The notes: a model not told the origin generated them from the sequence alone. DNA of 64,000 nt from Thermosporothrix hazakensis (GCF_003253565.1 NZ_QKUF01000012.1:1-64000), one strand, 5' to 3'; counted from the stretch's first letter, positions 35,314 through 44,764 are shown. Program-made: numbers and translations.

Positions 35314-36372
35314 CTGCTCAGGCACAATCACAGGCAGCGCACGCGGAAGAACGCGCACCCAGAGCGGTGTCTTTGCACACACTTCGCCGTCGAGCGCAAC
35401 ATCATAGCTTCCATCGCGCGTACGTACCTGCACTCCACGCGCTTTCAGATGATGCATTCCAGGAATATCGGTCAATTCAGCGCGCAGCAACTCCGGATAC
35501 CGGGCATGCCATTCATCGTCATGGTCAACAAAGGTATGTTCTGTTCGGCTAAAGAAGCGCGTAATGCGCACAAGCAACTGATCGAGCCGGGCATCCTCCA
35601 TCACAACGACATCAAGCAGGCCATCGCGCAAGCTATTCTCACCCGGCAATGTCGCTTCCAATGCACCCCAGAACACATTTGCATTCGCGATAGTGACCTG
35701 TGCCGCTTTACAGCGCAACGTAACTGATTGCTCCATCTGTTTCGGTTGTGCATCGGGCCGCTCACGGATCAGCAGACCATCAAAACGCAGTTCAATCTCG
35801 GTTGGCTGATAGTTCTTGACGGCCTCCATAATAGCAACGGGATACGTCAGCTTGCCAAACTGCTCGCGTAGTTCCTTATCTGTCGCCAGAGTCGAAAAAT
35901 GGGCATGAAAACCCATTGTCAGCGCATGGGCAAAGGGCTTTCCTTGCTTTAACAACTCGTCAGACGCAAGCGAAGAAGTTGCCTCTCCTGGAAGCATCAC
36001 CCCGAGATCAAGCTGTCGCACTGGTCCATGCGCGATCACCTCTGCCGCCTCCTTGAGATCAAGCGGCATGTCAATCGAACGTGCGACATCGTTCGCAGTA
36101 CCAAGCGGCATAATACCGAGTGCCAGTTCATGACCCGCAATCATCCCTGTCACGCCGCTTACCAGTCCATCGCCACCCGCAGCAATCGTGATCGTTGCAC
36201 CGGCCTCTATCCAGCGTTGAGCAAGCCGATCTTTGTCCTCAAGCTCATCAATTGCAGCCTTTTCCACAATCTCAATGCCAGCATCTTGCAGCATGTTAAG
36301 TGCGTTGTCCAGTTCATCCGAGCGCCCCGACCCCGGACTATGAATAAAGATAGCTTTCCGTGTTTCAACCAT
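35296..36372 (-). CDS. Diacylglycerol-kinase-family lipid kinase (YegS/BmrU type)
   Basis: This 358-residue protein has the DAGK catalytic motif ITIAAGGDGLVSGV followed by GIMPLGTANDVARSI (nucleotide and substrate site). The family phosphorylates diacylglycerol, phosphatidylglycerol or related lipids at the cytoplasmic membrane face. C-terminal beta sandwich (about 150-330) is present. ATG at 36372 has GAGGAAG upstream. The specific lipid is not determined. It has no operon partner in sight. Confidence 0.88.
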   Translation of the reverse strand: MVETRKAIFIHSPGSGRSDELDNALNMLQDAGIEIVEKAAIDELEDKDRLAQRWIEAGATITIAAGGDGLVSGVTGMIAGHELALGIMPLGTANDVARSIDMPLDLKEAAEVIAHGPVRQLDLGVMLPGEATSSLASDELLKQGKPFAHALTMGFHAHFSTLATDKELREQFGKLTYPVAIMEAVKNYQPTEIELRFDGLLIRERPDAQPKQMEQSVTLRCKAAQVTIANANVFWGALEATLPGENSLRDGLLDVVVMEDARLDQLLVRITRFFSRTEHTFVDHDDEWHARYPELLRAELTDIPGMHHLKARGVQVRTRDGSYDVALDGEVCAKTPLWVRVLPRALPVIVPEQKREQA

Positions 36373-36445
36373 ATTCTTCCTCTATCTCTATGCTTCTCAA
36401 GCAAATATTCTCTTTTGCTCTGAGATTGTATACATCCATTTTCAG

Positions 36446-36459
36446 CCCGACGCGTCGGG
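36446..36459. repeat. 14-base perfect palindrome CCCGACGCGTCGGG
   Basis: Located in the 335-base gap between the lipid kinase and the small charged protein gene; it may be an operator or a short hairpin. Nothing else is clear in the gap. Confidence 0.4.
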
Positions 36460-36707
36460 GAGCGGGTTCATTCCTCCTTCATAGGTTCCGCCAGTCAGCG
36501 CGATGATCCCACAAAAAGCGAATAGCGCCCGCCCTGAAACGTCGCTTCGTCCCGAACGTGTCTATAGAAAACGTACAAGATAATGCTGGCATGCAGCCAC
36601 ATTTCATTCTCTACTATTAGATACGATGGACTTGCCATTTGGGGACACAAAAAACAGCCAATTTTGCCCGAGAGCAAAAAAAGATGGCTGGAAAGGAGCA
36701 GACAACG

Positions 36708-36938
36708 ATGGCAGACGAAAAGCAGCAGAAAAAAGAGCAAGCACCCGGCTACCTGCCTCCGCGCCCGGAGAAGATCCGCGAAATGGCAACGGGCAAAGAC
36801 CAGGAGCAGGCAAGCAAGCAGCCTGAACACCCAGATGTAGCAGCCGAAAAGACAGCGGCAAAGGGGAAAGGCAAGCCAGAAAGCGGCTTCGGTCAGATCA
36901 TCAACCCGAAAACGAATGATAGCAATCAATATCGCTAG
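36708..36938 (+). CDS. Small hydrophilic unknown protein
   Basis: This 76-residue protein is very rich in Lys, Glu, Gln and Pro (segments PGYLPPRPEKIREMATGKDQ and ESGFGQIINPKTND), so it is likely disordered. The ATG at 36708 has AAGGAG nine bases before it. An alternative upstream ATG gives 8 more residues. No family is recognised. The composition resembles small stress-related hydrophilins, but that is only a guess. Confidence 0.6.
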   Translation: MADEKQQKKEQAPGYLPPRPEKIREMATGKDQEQASKQPEHPDVAAEKTAAKGKGKPESGFGQIINPKTNDSNQYR

Positions 36939-37083
36939 CGGCTCCAGGCCACAAGCGGCACTGGCAATTCAAGAGCGAGATGGCTATACTATAACAATGC
37001 TTGGCTGAACGGTCAGGCATTGTTCACATTGTTCACTATTTCTGGCGAACAAGATATTCTTCAGGAAGGTAGAAAGAGAAGTC

Positions 37084-38373
37084 GTGACACATTATCAGTC
37101 TGTTGATTCACTCATACAGACCATCCGCCAAAAACTCGAACATCGTCCACATCTCGCGCAGATGTTTGCGCAATGTTTCCCGAATACCCTTGAAACCACT
37201 GTCGAGGAGCTCGATGACAGCACCACATTTGTGATTACCGGCGACATTCCAGCCATGTGGCTGCGTGACTCCTCAGCACAGGTCAATCCCTATATCAAAC
37301 TGGCAAACGAGGATACCAATCTTCAACGCATGCTGCGTGGCGTGATCCGCCGCCAGGCCTCCTACATTCTGAAAGATCCCTATGCTAATGCCTTTAACCG
37401 CGAAGCAAACAACAATGGCTTCCACAAGGCCGACCTCCCACCGGCAGGCCACTGGGTTTGGGAGCGCAAATTCGAGCTCGATTCGCTTTGCTATCCCGTG
37501 AAGCTGCTCTATACCTACTGGAAAACCACCAACGATCCACAGGTATGCGACGATCTTGTACACACAATGCTCTGGCAAATCATCAAAATAATGAAGATCG
37601 AGCAAGAACACGATAGCCGCTCAGAGTACCGCTTTATTCGGAATGTTGGTCCCGCTACCGATACGCTTCCCTTTGAGGGCAAAGGCACCCGCACCAACTT
37701 TACTGGCATGGTCTGGAGCGGCTTCCGCCCAAGCGATGACGCCTGCACGTTCGGCTATCTGGTCCCGGCGAACATGTTTGCTGTCGTGATTCTCGGCTAC
37801 ATGATCGAGCTGGCAAACAAAGTCTACCATGATAGCGAGCTGGCTCTACAGGCCGAAAGTTTGCGGAAGGACATCGAGCACGGCATCCAGACTTATGGCA
37901 TCGTCAATCACCCGCGCTTCGGTCGCATCTACGCCTACGAGACCGATGGCTACGGCAACTACAATCTGATGGATGATGCGAATGTGCCAAGCCTGCTCTC
38001 GATCCCGTATCTTGGCTATCGACCAGTCGATGACCCGATCTACCAGAACACACGCCGCTTCATCCTGAGCAAGGAGAACCCCTATTACTTTGAAGGGAAG
38101 CTGGCTCGCGGCATCGGCAGCCCGCACACCGAGCATGGCTTTATCTGGCATATCGCGCTTAGCATGCAAGGGCTCACCTCTACCAGCGCCGAAGAGCGCA
38201 AAGAGCTGCTTCACATGCTTGAGACCACTACCGCAGATACTGACTATATGCATGAGAGCTTCCACCCGGACGATCCATCCCGATTCTCGCGTGCATGGTT
38301 CGCGTGGGCAAACAGCCTCTTCGGTGAATTTGTACACATGATGGTTGAAGAGCATCCAGAAGAGCTCTTCTAA
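37084..38373 (+). CDS. Glycoside hydrolase family 125, exo-alpha-mannosidase
   Basis: This 429-residue (alpha/alpha)6-barrel enzyme of GH125 removes alpha-1,6-linked mannose from the non-reducing end. Family-typical blocks are TGDIPAMWLRDSSAQV, ANNNGFHKADLPPAGHWVWE, GMVWSGFRPSDDACTFGYLV and ARGIGSPHTEHGFIWHIALS. No signal peptide is seen, so it acts on imported mannan or N-glycan fragments or on own mannosides. The start codon is GTG at 37084. Strong terminator follows. No other mannan genes are adjacent, so pathway context is missing. Confidence 0.92.
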   Translation: MTHYQSVDSLIQTIRQKLEHRPHLAQMFAQCFPNTLETTVEELDDSTTFVITGDIPAMWLRDSSAQVNPYIKLANEDTNLQRMLRGVIRRQASYILKDPYANAFNREANNNGFHKADLPPAGHWVWERKFELDSLCYPVKLLYTYWKTTNDPQVCDDLVHTMLWQIIKIMKIEQEHDSRSEYRFIRNVGPATDTLPFEGKGTRTNFTGMVWSGFRPSDDACTFGYLVPANMFAVVILGYMIELANKVYHDSELALQAESLRKDIEHGIQTYGIVNHPRFGRIYAYETDGYGNYNLMDDANVPSLLSIPYLGYRPVDDPIYQNTRRFILSKENPYYFEGKLARGIGSPHTEHGFIWHIALSMQGLTSTSAEERKELLHMLETTTADTDYMHESFHPDDPSRFSRAWFAWANSLFGEFVHMMVEEHPEELF

Positions 38374-38385
38374 AGCAAGCTGAAT

Positions 38386-38418
38386 GAGCGGCGGAGACAC
38401 CTTCTGTCGCTCTTTTTT
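38386..38418 (+). terminator. Terminator after GH125
   Basis: Stem GAGCG/CGCTC with further pairs (38386-38390 with 38408-38412), followed by TTTTTT. It overlaps the stop of the convergent ABC permease gene. Confidence 0.7.
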
Positions 38419-39200
38419 CACTGCTCCTTCCAGGCAATCAGCCGACTCGCGATCAGGGTCAGTATCAGTGAGAAGCCGATCAGTACACCGATATCAATCG
38501 CAAGCTGTCCCGTAATCGGCCCGAGCAAGACCTGTCGCAGCGCCGAACTGGCATAGGTAGCCGGGCTCAAGCGACCAAGCAGGTTAAAAAGAGACGGCAG
38601 ACGCTCCGGTGGGATCACAACCGGCCCCAACGCAGAGAGCAGAAAGATCAACACGATCGAGATCGCACTTGCTTCCTGTGGTGATCGGATCCGCGAGCCA
38701 ATAATGGCGCCAATTCCCGCAAGCGGCACGGCACAGAGCGGCACCACCAGCACCACCAGCGGGCTTATATGCAACGGTAGATTCAAGATCAAAGAGCCAA
38801 GCACGATCATCACCACCAGCGAGGGCAGCGCCAGCAGCAGAAAGGCAAGCAGAATCGCAAAGATCAGTATGGGGCGCCAGATCGGAAGCGTGCCAAAGTA
38901 ATCGAGCATCCCAAGCCTGCGCATAAAGAGCACGTGCGAACTGATATTGTCCATTGTGTTGAACAGCAACGAGAAGACAATATTACCCACCAGCACATAG
39001 CTCAGAGAATATGGTCCCGAATCGCGGGCAAAAATGCTCAAAGCCAGCAGCGAAAACAGCGGAGCTATGGTCCCGGTAATCAACATGCCGCGCCAGGACC
39101 AGCGCCAGTTTGTCAACTCGATCAAGAAGATATCAAACAATTGCGTCAACAATGACGGGCGCTTGTAGATGCGGGGGAGCGAAGATTCAGGCTGTGACAT
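38418..39200 (-). CDS. ABC-2-type exporter permease
   Basis: This 260-residue protein has six membrane segments and the ABC-2 fold (LSYVLVGNIVFSLLFNTMDN; RLSPATYASSALRQVLLGP with the conserved P-x-x-Y-x-x region). It pairs with the ATPase just upstream (14-base overlap, translational coupling) to make a homo- or heterodimeric exporter of the DrrAB/NodJ type. The start at 39200 is chosen, since it lies within the ATPase 3' end. The cargo is unknown; drugs, lipids or polysaccharides are possible. Confidence 0.88.
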   Translation of the reverse strand: MSQPESSLPRIYKRPSLLTQLFDIFLIELTNWRWSWRGMLITGTIAPLFSLLALSIFARDSGPYSLSYVLVGNIVFSLLFNTMDNISSHVLFMRRLGMLDYFGTLPIWRPILIFAILLAFLLLALPSLVVMIVLGSLILNLPLHISPLVVLVVPLCAVPLAGIGAIIGSRIRSPQEASAISIVLIFLLSALGPVVIPPERLPSLFNLLGRLSPATYASSALRQVLLGPITGQLAIDIGVLIGFSLILTLIASRLIAWKEQ

Positions 39201-40092
39201 AATGCAGATAGATATCCTCCAACGTTGCGGTATAGAGACGAACATCATCACAGTATTCCCGCGCAAGGGCGCTCAACACTGGTCCCACCTGCTCCCAATC
39301 CAACATCACCAGCCAGCGTCCGGGCATCACCTCATAAGGCATCAGACCCTCGGGAAGTGTGGGCGGTAATCCCGGCGTAAAGGTCAATTCGAGCCGCATC
39401 TTCTTTCCGACAATCTGCTTGAGCTCACTGAGCGAGCCTTCAACAAGGAGGCGACCATCATGCAGAATCGCAATCCGCTGGACAATCTTTTCGGCTTCAA
39501 TTGCATCATGCGTTATAAAAATAATCGTTGTCCCAGAATCAGCATTCAACTGGCGCAGGATATCCCAGACCATTTTGCGGCGCAATGGGTCGAGATCATT
39601 GGTCGGCTCATCCAGAATCAGCACGGGCAGCCTGCCCGCAGCAGCGACCGCAAGCCGCACAATACGCTGTTGACCACCCGAGAGCCGCGAACTGTACTTA
39701 TGGCGCAAATCTTCGATCTGCCACAGCTTCAGCAGCCGCTCGCGCTCCTGACGGGCATCATTGCGGGTCATGCCTCGCAAGTGCGCGGTAAAGTAGAGGG
39801 CCTCGTCTACCGTCAGGTTGTTCAAAGCCTCATAGCGCTGCGGCATGTACCCGACCAGTTGCGGTACAAGCTGTGGATTGTTCTTCAGCTCATGCCCGTA
39901 GAACTTAATAGAGCCTGATGTGCTCTGTAAAAGGTTGACCATCTGACGAATCAGCGTACTTTTTCCCGCACCATTATCGCCAAGAATACCGAAAATTGTT
40001 CCTTCCTGTATTTGCAATGTAATATGCTCATTCGCCGCTTTTGTTTGGCCAGGATAATATTTTACCACATCTTGAACATCGTAAACAAGCAT
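39187..40092 (-). CDS. ABC exporter ATPase subunit
   Basis: This 301-residue protein has the Walker A GDNGAGKST, the ABC signature RLSGGQQRIV, Walker B LPVLILDEPTNDLDP and switch His in IFITHDAIEAE. The C-terminal about 70 residues form an accessory domain, as in DrrA-type ATPases. It drives the ABC-2 permease encoded next. ATG at 40092 follows AAAAAGGAGC. It is divergent from the SIS gene, with a 95-base gap. Confidence 0.92.
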   Translation of the reverse strand: MLVYDVQDVVKYYPGQTKAANEHITLQIQEGTIFGILGDNGAGKSTLIRQMVNLLQSTSGSIKFYGHELKNNPQLVPQLVGYMPQRYEALNNLTVDEALYFTAHLRGMTRNDARQERERLLKLWQIEDLRHKYSSRLSGGQQRIVRLAVAAAGRLPVLILDEPTNDLDPLRRKMVWDILRQLNADSGTTIIFITHDAIEAEKIVQRIAILHDGRLLVEGSLSELKQIVGKKMRLELTFTPGLPPTLPEGLMPYEVMPGRWLVMLDWEQVGPVLSALAREYCDDVRLYTATLEDIYLHYVTA

Positions 40093-40187
40093 AAAGCTCC
40101 TTTTTCAGCCTGTGCAGAGAAAGACTCGCCACTCCCCCGCAATCGCAGTATAATAGAGCCAATACACCAGAAGGGATAACCGATCAC

Positions 40188-40958
40188 ATGACCGAGACGC
40201 GTCATTCACAGATAAACGCTCACTATTACTGGCAGCAGACGCAGGTGCTGATGGCCAAGGTCATCGAAACGCAGGCCGAAGCAATCCATCAAGCGGCACT
40301 CCTCTGCGCGACCAGTATCGAACAAAACGGAGTCATCCATACCTTTGGATCGGGCCACTCACGCGCTTTTGCCGCCGAATTCGTGCATCGAGCGGGCGGC
40401 CTTGCCCCGATCAACCGCATCGACCTTGAAGATCTCGCTCTCTATGGTGATTGGCCAATAGAGCGCGCTCGTAGCCTTGAATGCGAACGCGATCAGGAGG
40501 CAGGCAAAGCGCTCCTGCACTGCCACACCATCGAGCCACAGGACGTCTTTATCATCGCCTCACAATCGGGCGTCAATGCAGCTATAGTAGAATATGCGCT
40601 CCAGATCAAGCAGCGCGAGCACAAGCTTATCGCCCTGACCTCGCTCAAGCATACCCGGAAGACACCTTCACGCCATCCCTCAGGGAAAAAGCTCTATGAA
40701 GTTGCCGACATCGTGATCGATAACTGCACGGAACATGGCGATACGCTGATCTCGCTTCCCAGCGGAGAGCAGATCAGTTCCGCCTCCACACTCATTGGTG
40801 TCCTGATCGCTCAGGCGCTCAATACAGAGATTATCGGCATTCTGCAAGCTCGCGGCGTGGAGCTTCCTGTCTTTGTTTCAGACAACATTCAGGGCGGCAT
40901 CGAGCGTAACCTGACTCTGCAACGGCGCTATGAAGACCGCGTCCGCTACAAGGGCTAG
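40188..40958 (+). CDS. SIS-domain phosphosugar-binding protein (UPF0309)
   Basis: This 256-residue protein has one SIS domain: IHTFGSGHSRAFAAEFVHRA and FIIASQSGVNAAIVEYALQIK carry the phosphosugar-binding Ser/Gly loops. The C-terminal NIQGGIERNLTLQRRYEDRV is shared by the UPF0309 family. It is likely an isomerase or sensor of a sugar phosphate (GmhA-like fold). Start codon has AGAAGGG upstream. No sugar operon adjoins it. Confidence 0.88.
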   Translation: MTETRHSQINAHYYWQQTQVLMAKVIETQAEAIHQAALLCATSIEQNGVIHTFGSGHSRAFAAEFVHRAGGLAPINRIDLEDLALYGDWPIERARSLECERDQEAGKALLHCHTIEPQDVFIIASQSGVNAAIVEYALQIKQREHKLIALTSLKHTRKTPSRHPSGKKLYEVADIVIDNCTEHGDTLISLPSGEQISSASTLIGVLIAQALNTEIIGILQARGVELPVFVSDNIQGGIERNLTLQRRYEDRVRYKG

Positions 40959-40968
40959 TAGCCCTATC

Positions 40969-40994
40969 GGAAAGGTCGCGTGTGCGGCCTTTCC
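40969..40994. terminator. Hairpin after the SIS gene
   Basis: Eleven-base stem GGAAAGGTCGC/GCGGCCTTTCC (40969-40979 with 40984-40994) between convergent genes, without a clear U-tract. Confidence 0.5.
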
Positions 40995-41453
40995 CTATGC
41001 CTGATCGCGCAGGGGCGAGGCCGCATCGGTGCGCAAAAGCAACAGCAAGCGCCGACTGACCGTCACGGGAAGTGCTGCCGCCTCCGCAAAGATCCGCTCC
41101 CGCTCGTCCTCACTCAGATCGCGCAGAGGGTCCCATCCATAGCGCTTCACGTCTACCCGATCGTTCGCGGAAAAAACAACACCCTCATCTTCAAGCAGGC
41201 GGCGCATCTTCCCTCGCTCGCCAAAAGCCCAGCTCCCCGATAGCTCACCCTTACTATTAATGACCCGTTGTGCCGGCACCCCACCACTTGCCTCGTGCAT
41301 TATCCACCCGACCATACGTGATCCCTTCGGATATCCGATTGCTTTCGCCAGCCATCCATACGTGGTAACGCGTCCGGGCGGACAGGCCTGTACCAGGGCA
41401 AAAACACGCTGCATCAACGAGGTAACCAGTTCCGAAAACGCTTCAGACTCCAT
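40995..41453 (-). CDS. Alkyltransferase-like protein (ATL; Cys replaced by Ala)
   Basis: This 152-residue protein aligns with the O6-methylguanine-DNA methyltransferase C-terminal domain (PPGRVTTYGWLAKAIGYP and the recognition part). The active-site PCHRV is changed to PAQRV (Ala61). Such ATL proteins bind O6-alkylguanine and flag it for nucleotide excision repair without transfer. The C-terminal extension (about 90-152) is unusual in length. Start at 41453 with AGAGG upstream; the frame upstream would use a TTG. Cytoplasmic. Confidence 0.85.
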   Translation of the reverse strand: MESEAFSELVTSLMQRVFALVQACPPGRVTTYGWLAKAIGYPKGSRMVGWIMHEASGGVPAQRVINSKGELSGSWAFGERGKMRRLLEDEGVVFSANDRVDVKRYGWDPLRDLSEDERERIFAEAAALPVTVSRRLLLLLRTDAASPLRDQA

Positions 41454-41736
41454 AACCAACCTCTCTTAAGCTCATACATCGAACCTCTCCTGCTACTCTA
41501 TAATAGTATTCGATGCAGTGAATGAAAAGGGACATTTTCAGCCGATTCTCCCTTGAAATAGGGACTATCGGGCTATATAGCTAAGGTTGCACATACGAGA
41601 TATGCTATCAGCAGAATGCCCCTTTTAAGCAAGCAAGCGATTGACAGAAAAGAATATTTCACGCTATAGTGGCAAGGGAAATCATCCTATTCTCTACCAT
41701 GAGACAAGAACATCTCTCTTGACTTTATCGCGATCT

Positions 41737-43413
41737 ATGGGGGTCACAGGATTGAGCGAACTCAGTACAGAATCACTGGTGACAATACTTGCATTGGTGG
41801 GCAGTGTCATTATCATTGCAGCATTGCTCTCAGGGCTTATAGAGCGGAGCGGCTTTCCTCAGATAGCCGTTTTTCTTTTGATGGGCGCAATCATCGGACC
41901 TGCCGGCCTGGGCGTATTCGACGTTACATTGACATCGCCTATTTTACATATCGTGGCAACACTCAGCCTGGTGCTTGTCCTTTTTACCGACGCAATCGCG
42001 CTTGATCTGGAAGAAGTGCGCCGTTCAAGCCGTCTCACCCTGCTGATTCTCGGTCCTGGAACCTTGCTCACCGCGGCTCTGGTCGCGCTACTGGCCTGGG
42101 CATTTCTGCACCTCTCCATTCCTGCCTCAATCCTGATCGGGGCCGCACTGGCCTCGACTGACCCGGTCCTGCTTCGCGGCTTCCTGCGCCTGGGCAACGT
42201 TCCATCCAACGTCAAGCAGGGGCTCCGCCTGGAAAGCGGTCTGAACGATATTGTGCTGCTGCCAATCGTCCTGGTAGCAATGACCTTTCTGCAGGAGAAA
42301 GCCCCCCAGACAGCGAGCGAGTGGGCACGAATTGCGCTTGATCTCTTTGTGCTTGGTCCTGGCGCGGGTATCCTGATAGGCGTCTGTGGCGTGGCGACAA
42401 TGGCTGTGATTCGGCGTAATATCGGGATTCGGCGCGAATATGAGTCCCTCTACTCACTTGGCATCGCGTTCACTGCCTATGCCGCCGCGGAAGCTGTACA
42501 CGGCAGTGGCTTTCTGGCCGCCTTTGCCGCGGGTTTTGTCATCGCCGCGCTGGATGTCGAAATGTGTGATTGCTTCCTGGAGTATGGCGAGACAACAGCC
42601 GAGTTGACGCTGCTCTTCACCTTTGTTCTGTTTGGCACATCCCTGATCTGGAGCGGCCTGACGATTTTGAGTCTGCCGCTGATCCTGTTCACCATCTGTG
42701 CTCTCCTGGTGCGCCCCTTCTCGCTGCTACTCTCCCTGGTTCGCGAGCGGATGACGCGCAAGGAGCGGCTCTTGATCTCATGGTTTGGCCCGCGTGGCCT
42801 CAGTTCGTTACTGCTGGTCCTGTTACCGGTTTTCTCGGGTATTTCAGCAGGAGAGCAGCTTTTCGAGATCACCTCGGTCGTTGTGCTCCTCTCCATTCTT
42901 GTTCATGGTGGCTCATCATCCTTCATTGTGCGCCGCAATTCGCACACACGCGACACGCAACCACCGCACGTACCAGAAGAGGCAAGCGAGCAGCCTGCAT
43001 CAACAAAGCAGGTGGTAGAGTTTATGCCACGAGAACAGGCACAGATCGCCATGAAAAGGGGGAAACAAGCAATCCCGGATCGCCTCACGCTCGATGAGAT
43101 ACAGAGATTACAAAAGCATGGAAAGAATATTTACCTTATTGATGCACGTAAGACGAGATCATATGAGAAAAGCGACGTACGGGCAAAGGGCTCGCTGCGA
43201 ATCGATCCGGATCACGCTGTAGAGCAGGTCCGGCAGCTCAATCTGCCCCTGACTGCCTGGCTAATTCCCTACTGTACCTGACCAAATGAAGAAACAAGCG
43301 CCCGTGTGGCGCACGAGCTACAACAGGCCGGTTGGACCCATTCCTATGCGCTCGCTGGTGGCTGGCAAGCATGGGTAGACGCAGGACTTCCCGTCGAACC
43401 CAAAACAGCGTGA
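41737..43413 (+). CDS. CPA1 (NhaP-type) cation/H+ antiporter with C-terminal rhodanese; in-frame TGA at codon 515 (candidate selenocysteine)
   Basis: The membrane part (about 1-400) has 12 or so segments of the NhaP/Kef fold with conserved TDAIALDLEEV, ALASTDPVLLRG, LESGLNDIV and SWFGPRGLSSLLL. After a linker comes a rhodanese domain (from about 450): IYLIDARKTRSYEKSDVRAK, then TAWLIPYCT. A TGA (43279-43281) follows, and then PNEETSARVAHELQQAGWTH, SYALAGGWQAWVDAGLP to the real stop at 43411-43413, all in one frame. Cys513 is the rhodanese nucleophile; the TGA falls on the second Cys of the family CxC pattern. Without readthrough the gene ends at 43281 and the domain is lost. The end abuts nhaA at 43415. 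Start uncertain (TTG 41641 or 41752 are alternatives). Confidence 0.8.
43298..43312 (+). promoter_or_regulatory. SECIS-like hairpin downstream of the in-frame TGA
   Basis: Perfect five-base stem GCGCC/GGCGC with loop CGTGT (43303-43307). The loop lies 21 bases after the TGA and has a G in its first two positions. Both are features of bacterial SECIS elements. The stem is short and within a GC-rich coding region, so it can also be chance. Confidence 0.4.
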
Positions 43414-43414
43414 G

Positions 43415-44764
43415 TCAACGCCCGGGGAGCCAGCGGAGCAGCAAATACCCGATCACTCCCGAGAGCAACAGTGCAAGCAGAATGCCTACTTTGGCATCTT
43501 TCAACAGGGTTTCATACGCGCTGCTAAAAGCCAGCTCGGCAATAAAAAGAGACATGGTAAAGCCAATGCCAGCCAGCCAGCCAACGCCATAAATATGCCG
43601 GAAAGTTACGCCCTCAGGCAGCTCGGCCCAACGCAGCCTGACAACCAGCCAGGAGAGCAGCGTAATACCCAATTGCTTGCCAATCACCAGCCCGGTCACA
43701 ACGCCCAGGCTCACCGGGCTGAACAGGGACAACCCCAGTTCGCCGGGGTTCAGGTTCACACCCGCATTCGCCAGCACAAACAGCGGCACAATCACATATG
43801 AGACAGGATCATTCAGCGCATGCTCGATTCGTTGAAGCGGCGTTTGAATCCGCTCACAAGCCGTTTCAAGCGCCTGCACCGCCGTCTGCTGGCGATTATC
43901 CATATAGAGGCCTGTTCCCGGTGCGCAAGCCTGCTCGAACTCATCAAGCACCTCGCGGCTCTGCCGAAGGAAGGTCGTAGACGCAATACGAGAACGAGCG
44001 GGAATAGTCAGGGCCAGCAGCACGCCCGCGATGGTCGCATGCACCCCCGACAGAAAGACGGCAAACCAGAGCAGCAGGCCAAGCAGCGCATACGTCAGCC
44101 AGTGACGCACCCCGAGAGCATTGATGAGGACCAGGAAGAGAAACAGGAGCACTGCCGCTCCCAGAGCGACCCAGGAGAGATTCGATGTATAGAAAATGGC
44201 AATCACCGTCACTGCAAGCAGGTCGTCAGCAATCGCGAGCGCCGTCAGGAAGATCTTGAGCGTTTGTGGGATATGGTTTCCCAACAGGGCCAGAATCCCA
44301 AGCACGAAAGCGATATCTGTCGCCATTGGAATGCCCCACCCGCGCAACGCATCTGTGCCAAGCGTCCAACCTGTATAGATAAGCGCCGGAAAGATAGCCC
44401 CGCCAAGAGCTGCCAGCAACGGAAGCACGGCCTGACGAGCGCTTGAAAGCTCACCTACCAGCAGTTCGCGCTTGATTTCCAGACCGACCAGAAGAAAGAA
44501 AAACGTCATCAAGCCATCATTTATCCAGGTGTGAAGCGACTCGTCAAGGACAAAGCCAAAAAGCGAGATGCTCAGGTGGCTCTCCCAGAAGCGGGGGTAG
44601 CTGCTGGCCCAGGGAGAATTTGCCCAGAGGAGAGCAATAATCGTACAGCCAACAAGCAGAATACCGCCCGATGTTTTCGTCTGTAGAAACTCCTGAAAGG
44701 GCTGCAAAAGGCGCTCGGCCAGGGTGTGCTCTCGCGGCTTCCGTAAGCGAAAACGCATACTCAT
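43415..44764 (-). CDS. nhaA: Na+/H+ antiporter NhaA
   Basis: This 449-residue NhaA exports Na+ or Li+ for two H+. The TDIAFVLGILALLG, FLTALAIADDLLAV (with the two adjacent Asp of the ion-binding site) and LFVLANAGVNL segments are conserved. Compared with E. coli NhaA it has an insert near residues 245-300 and a longer N-terminus, typical of Gram-positive and actinobacterial forms. The start at 44764 has AAGGAG ten bases upstream. It is convergent to the antiporter-rhodanese gene; the stop codons are separated by one base. Confidence 0.94.
   Translation of the reverse strand: MSMRFRLRKPREHTLAERLLQPFQEFLQTKTSGGILLVGCTIIALLWANSPWASSYPRFWESHLSISLFGFVLDESLHTWINDGLMTFFFLLVGLEIKRELLVGELSSARQAVLPLLAALGGAIFPALIYTGWTLGTDALRGWGIPMATDIAFVLGILALLGNHIPQTLKIFLTALAIADDLLAVTVIAIFYTSNLSWVALGAAVLLFLFLVLINALGVRHWLTYALLGLLLWFAVFLSGVHATIAGVLLALTIPARSRIASTTFLRQSREVLDEFEQACAPGTGLYMDNRQQTAVQALETACERIQTPLQRIEHALNDPVSYVIVPLFVLANAGVNLNPGELGLSLFSPVSLGVVTGLVIGKQLGITLLSWLVVRLRWAELPEGVTFRHIYGVGWLAGIGFTMSLFIAELAFSSAYETLLKDAKVGILLALLLSGVIGYLLLRWLPGR

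Noticed and set aside
36495-36929. 144-codon reverse frame with hydrophobic, Leu/Phe/Cys-rich product
   Set aside because: It is the antisense shadow of the small Lys/Glu-rich gene at 36708; the + frame has a clear Shine-Dalgarno.
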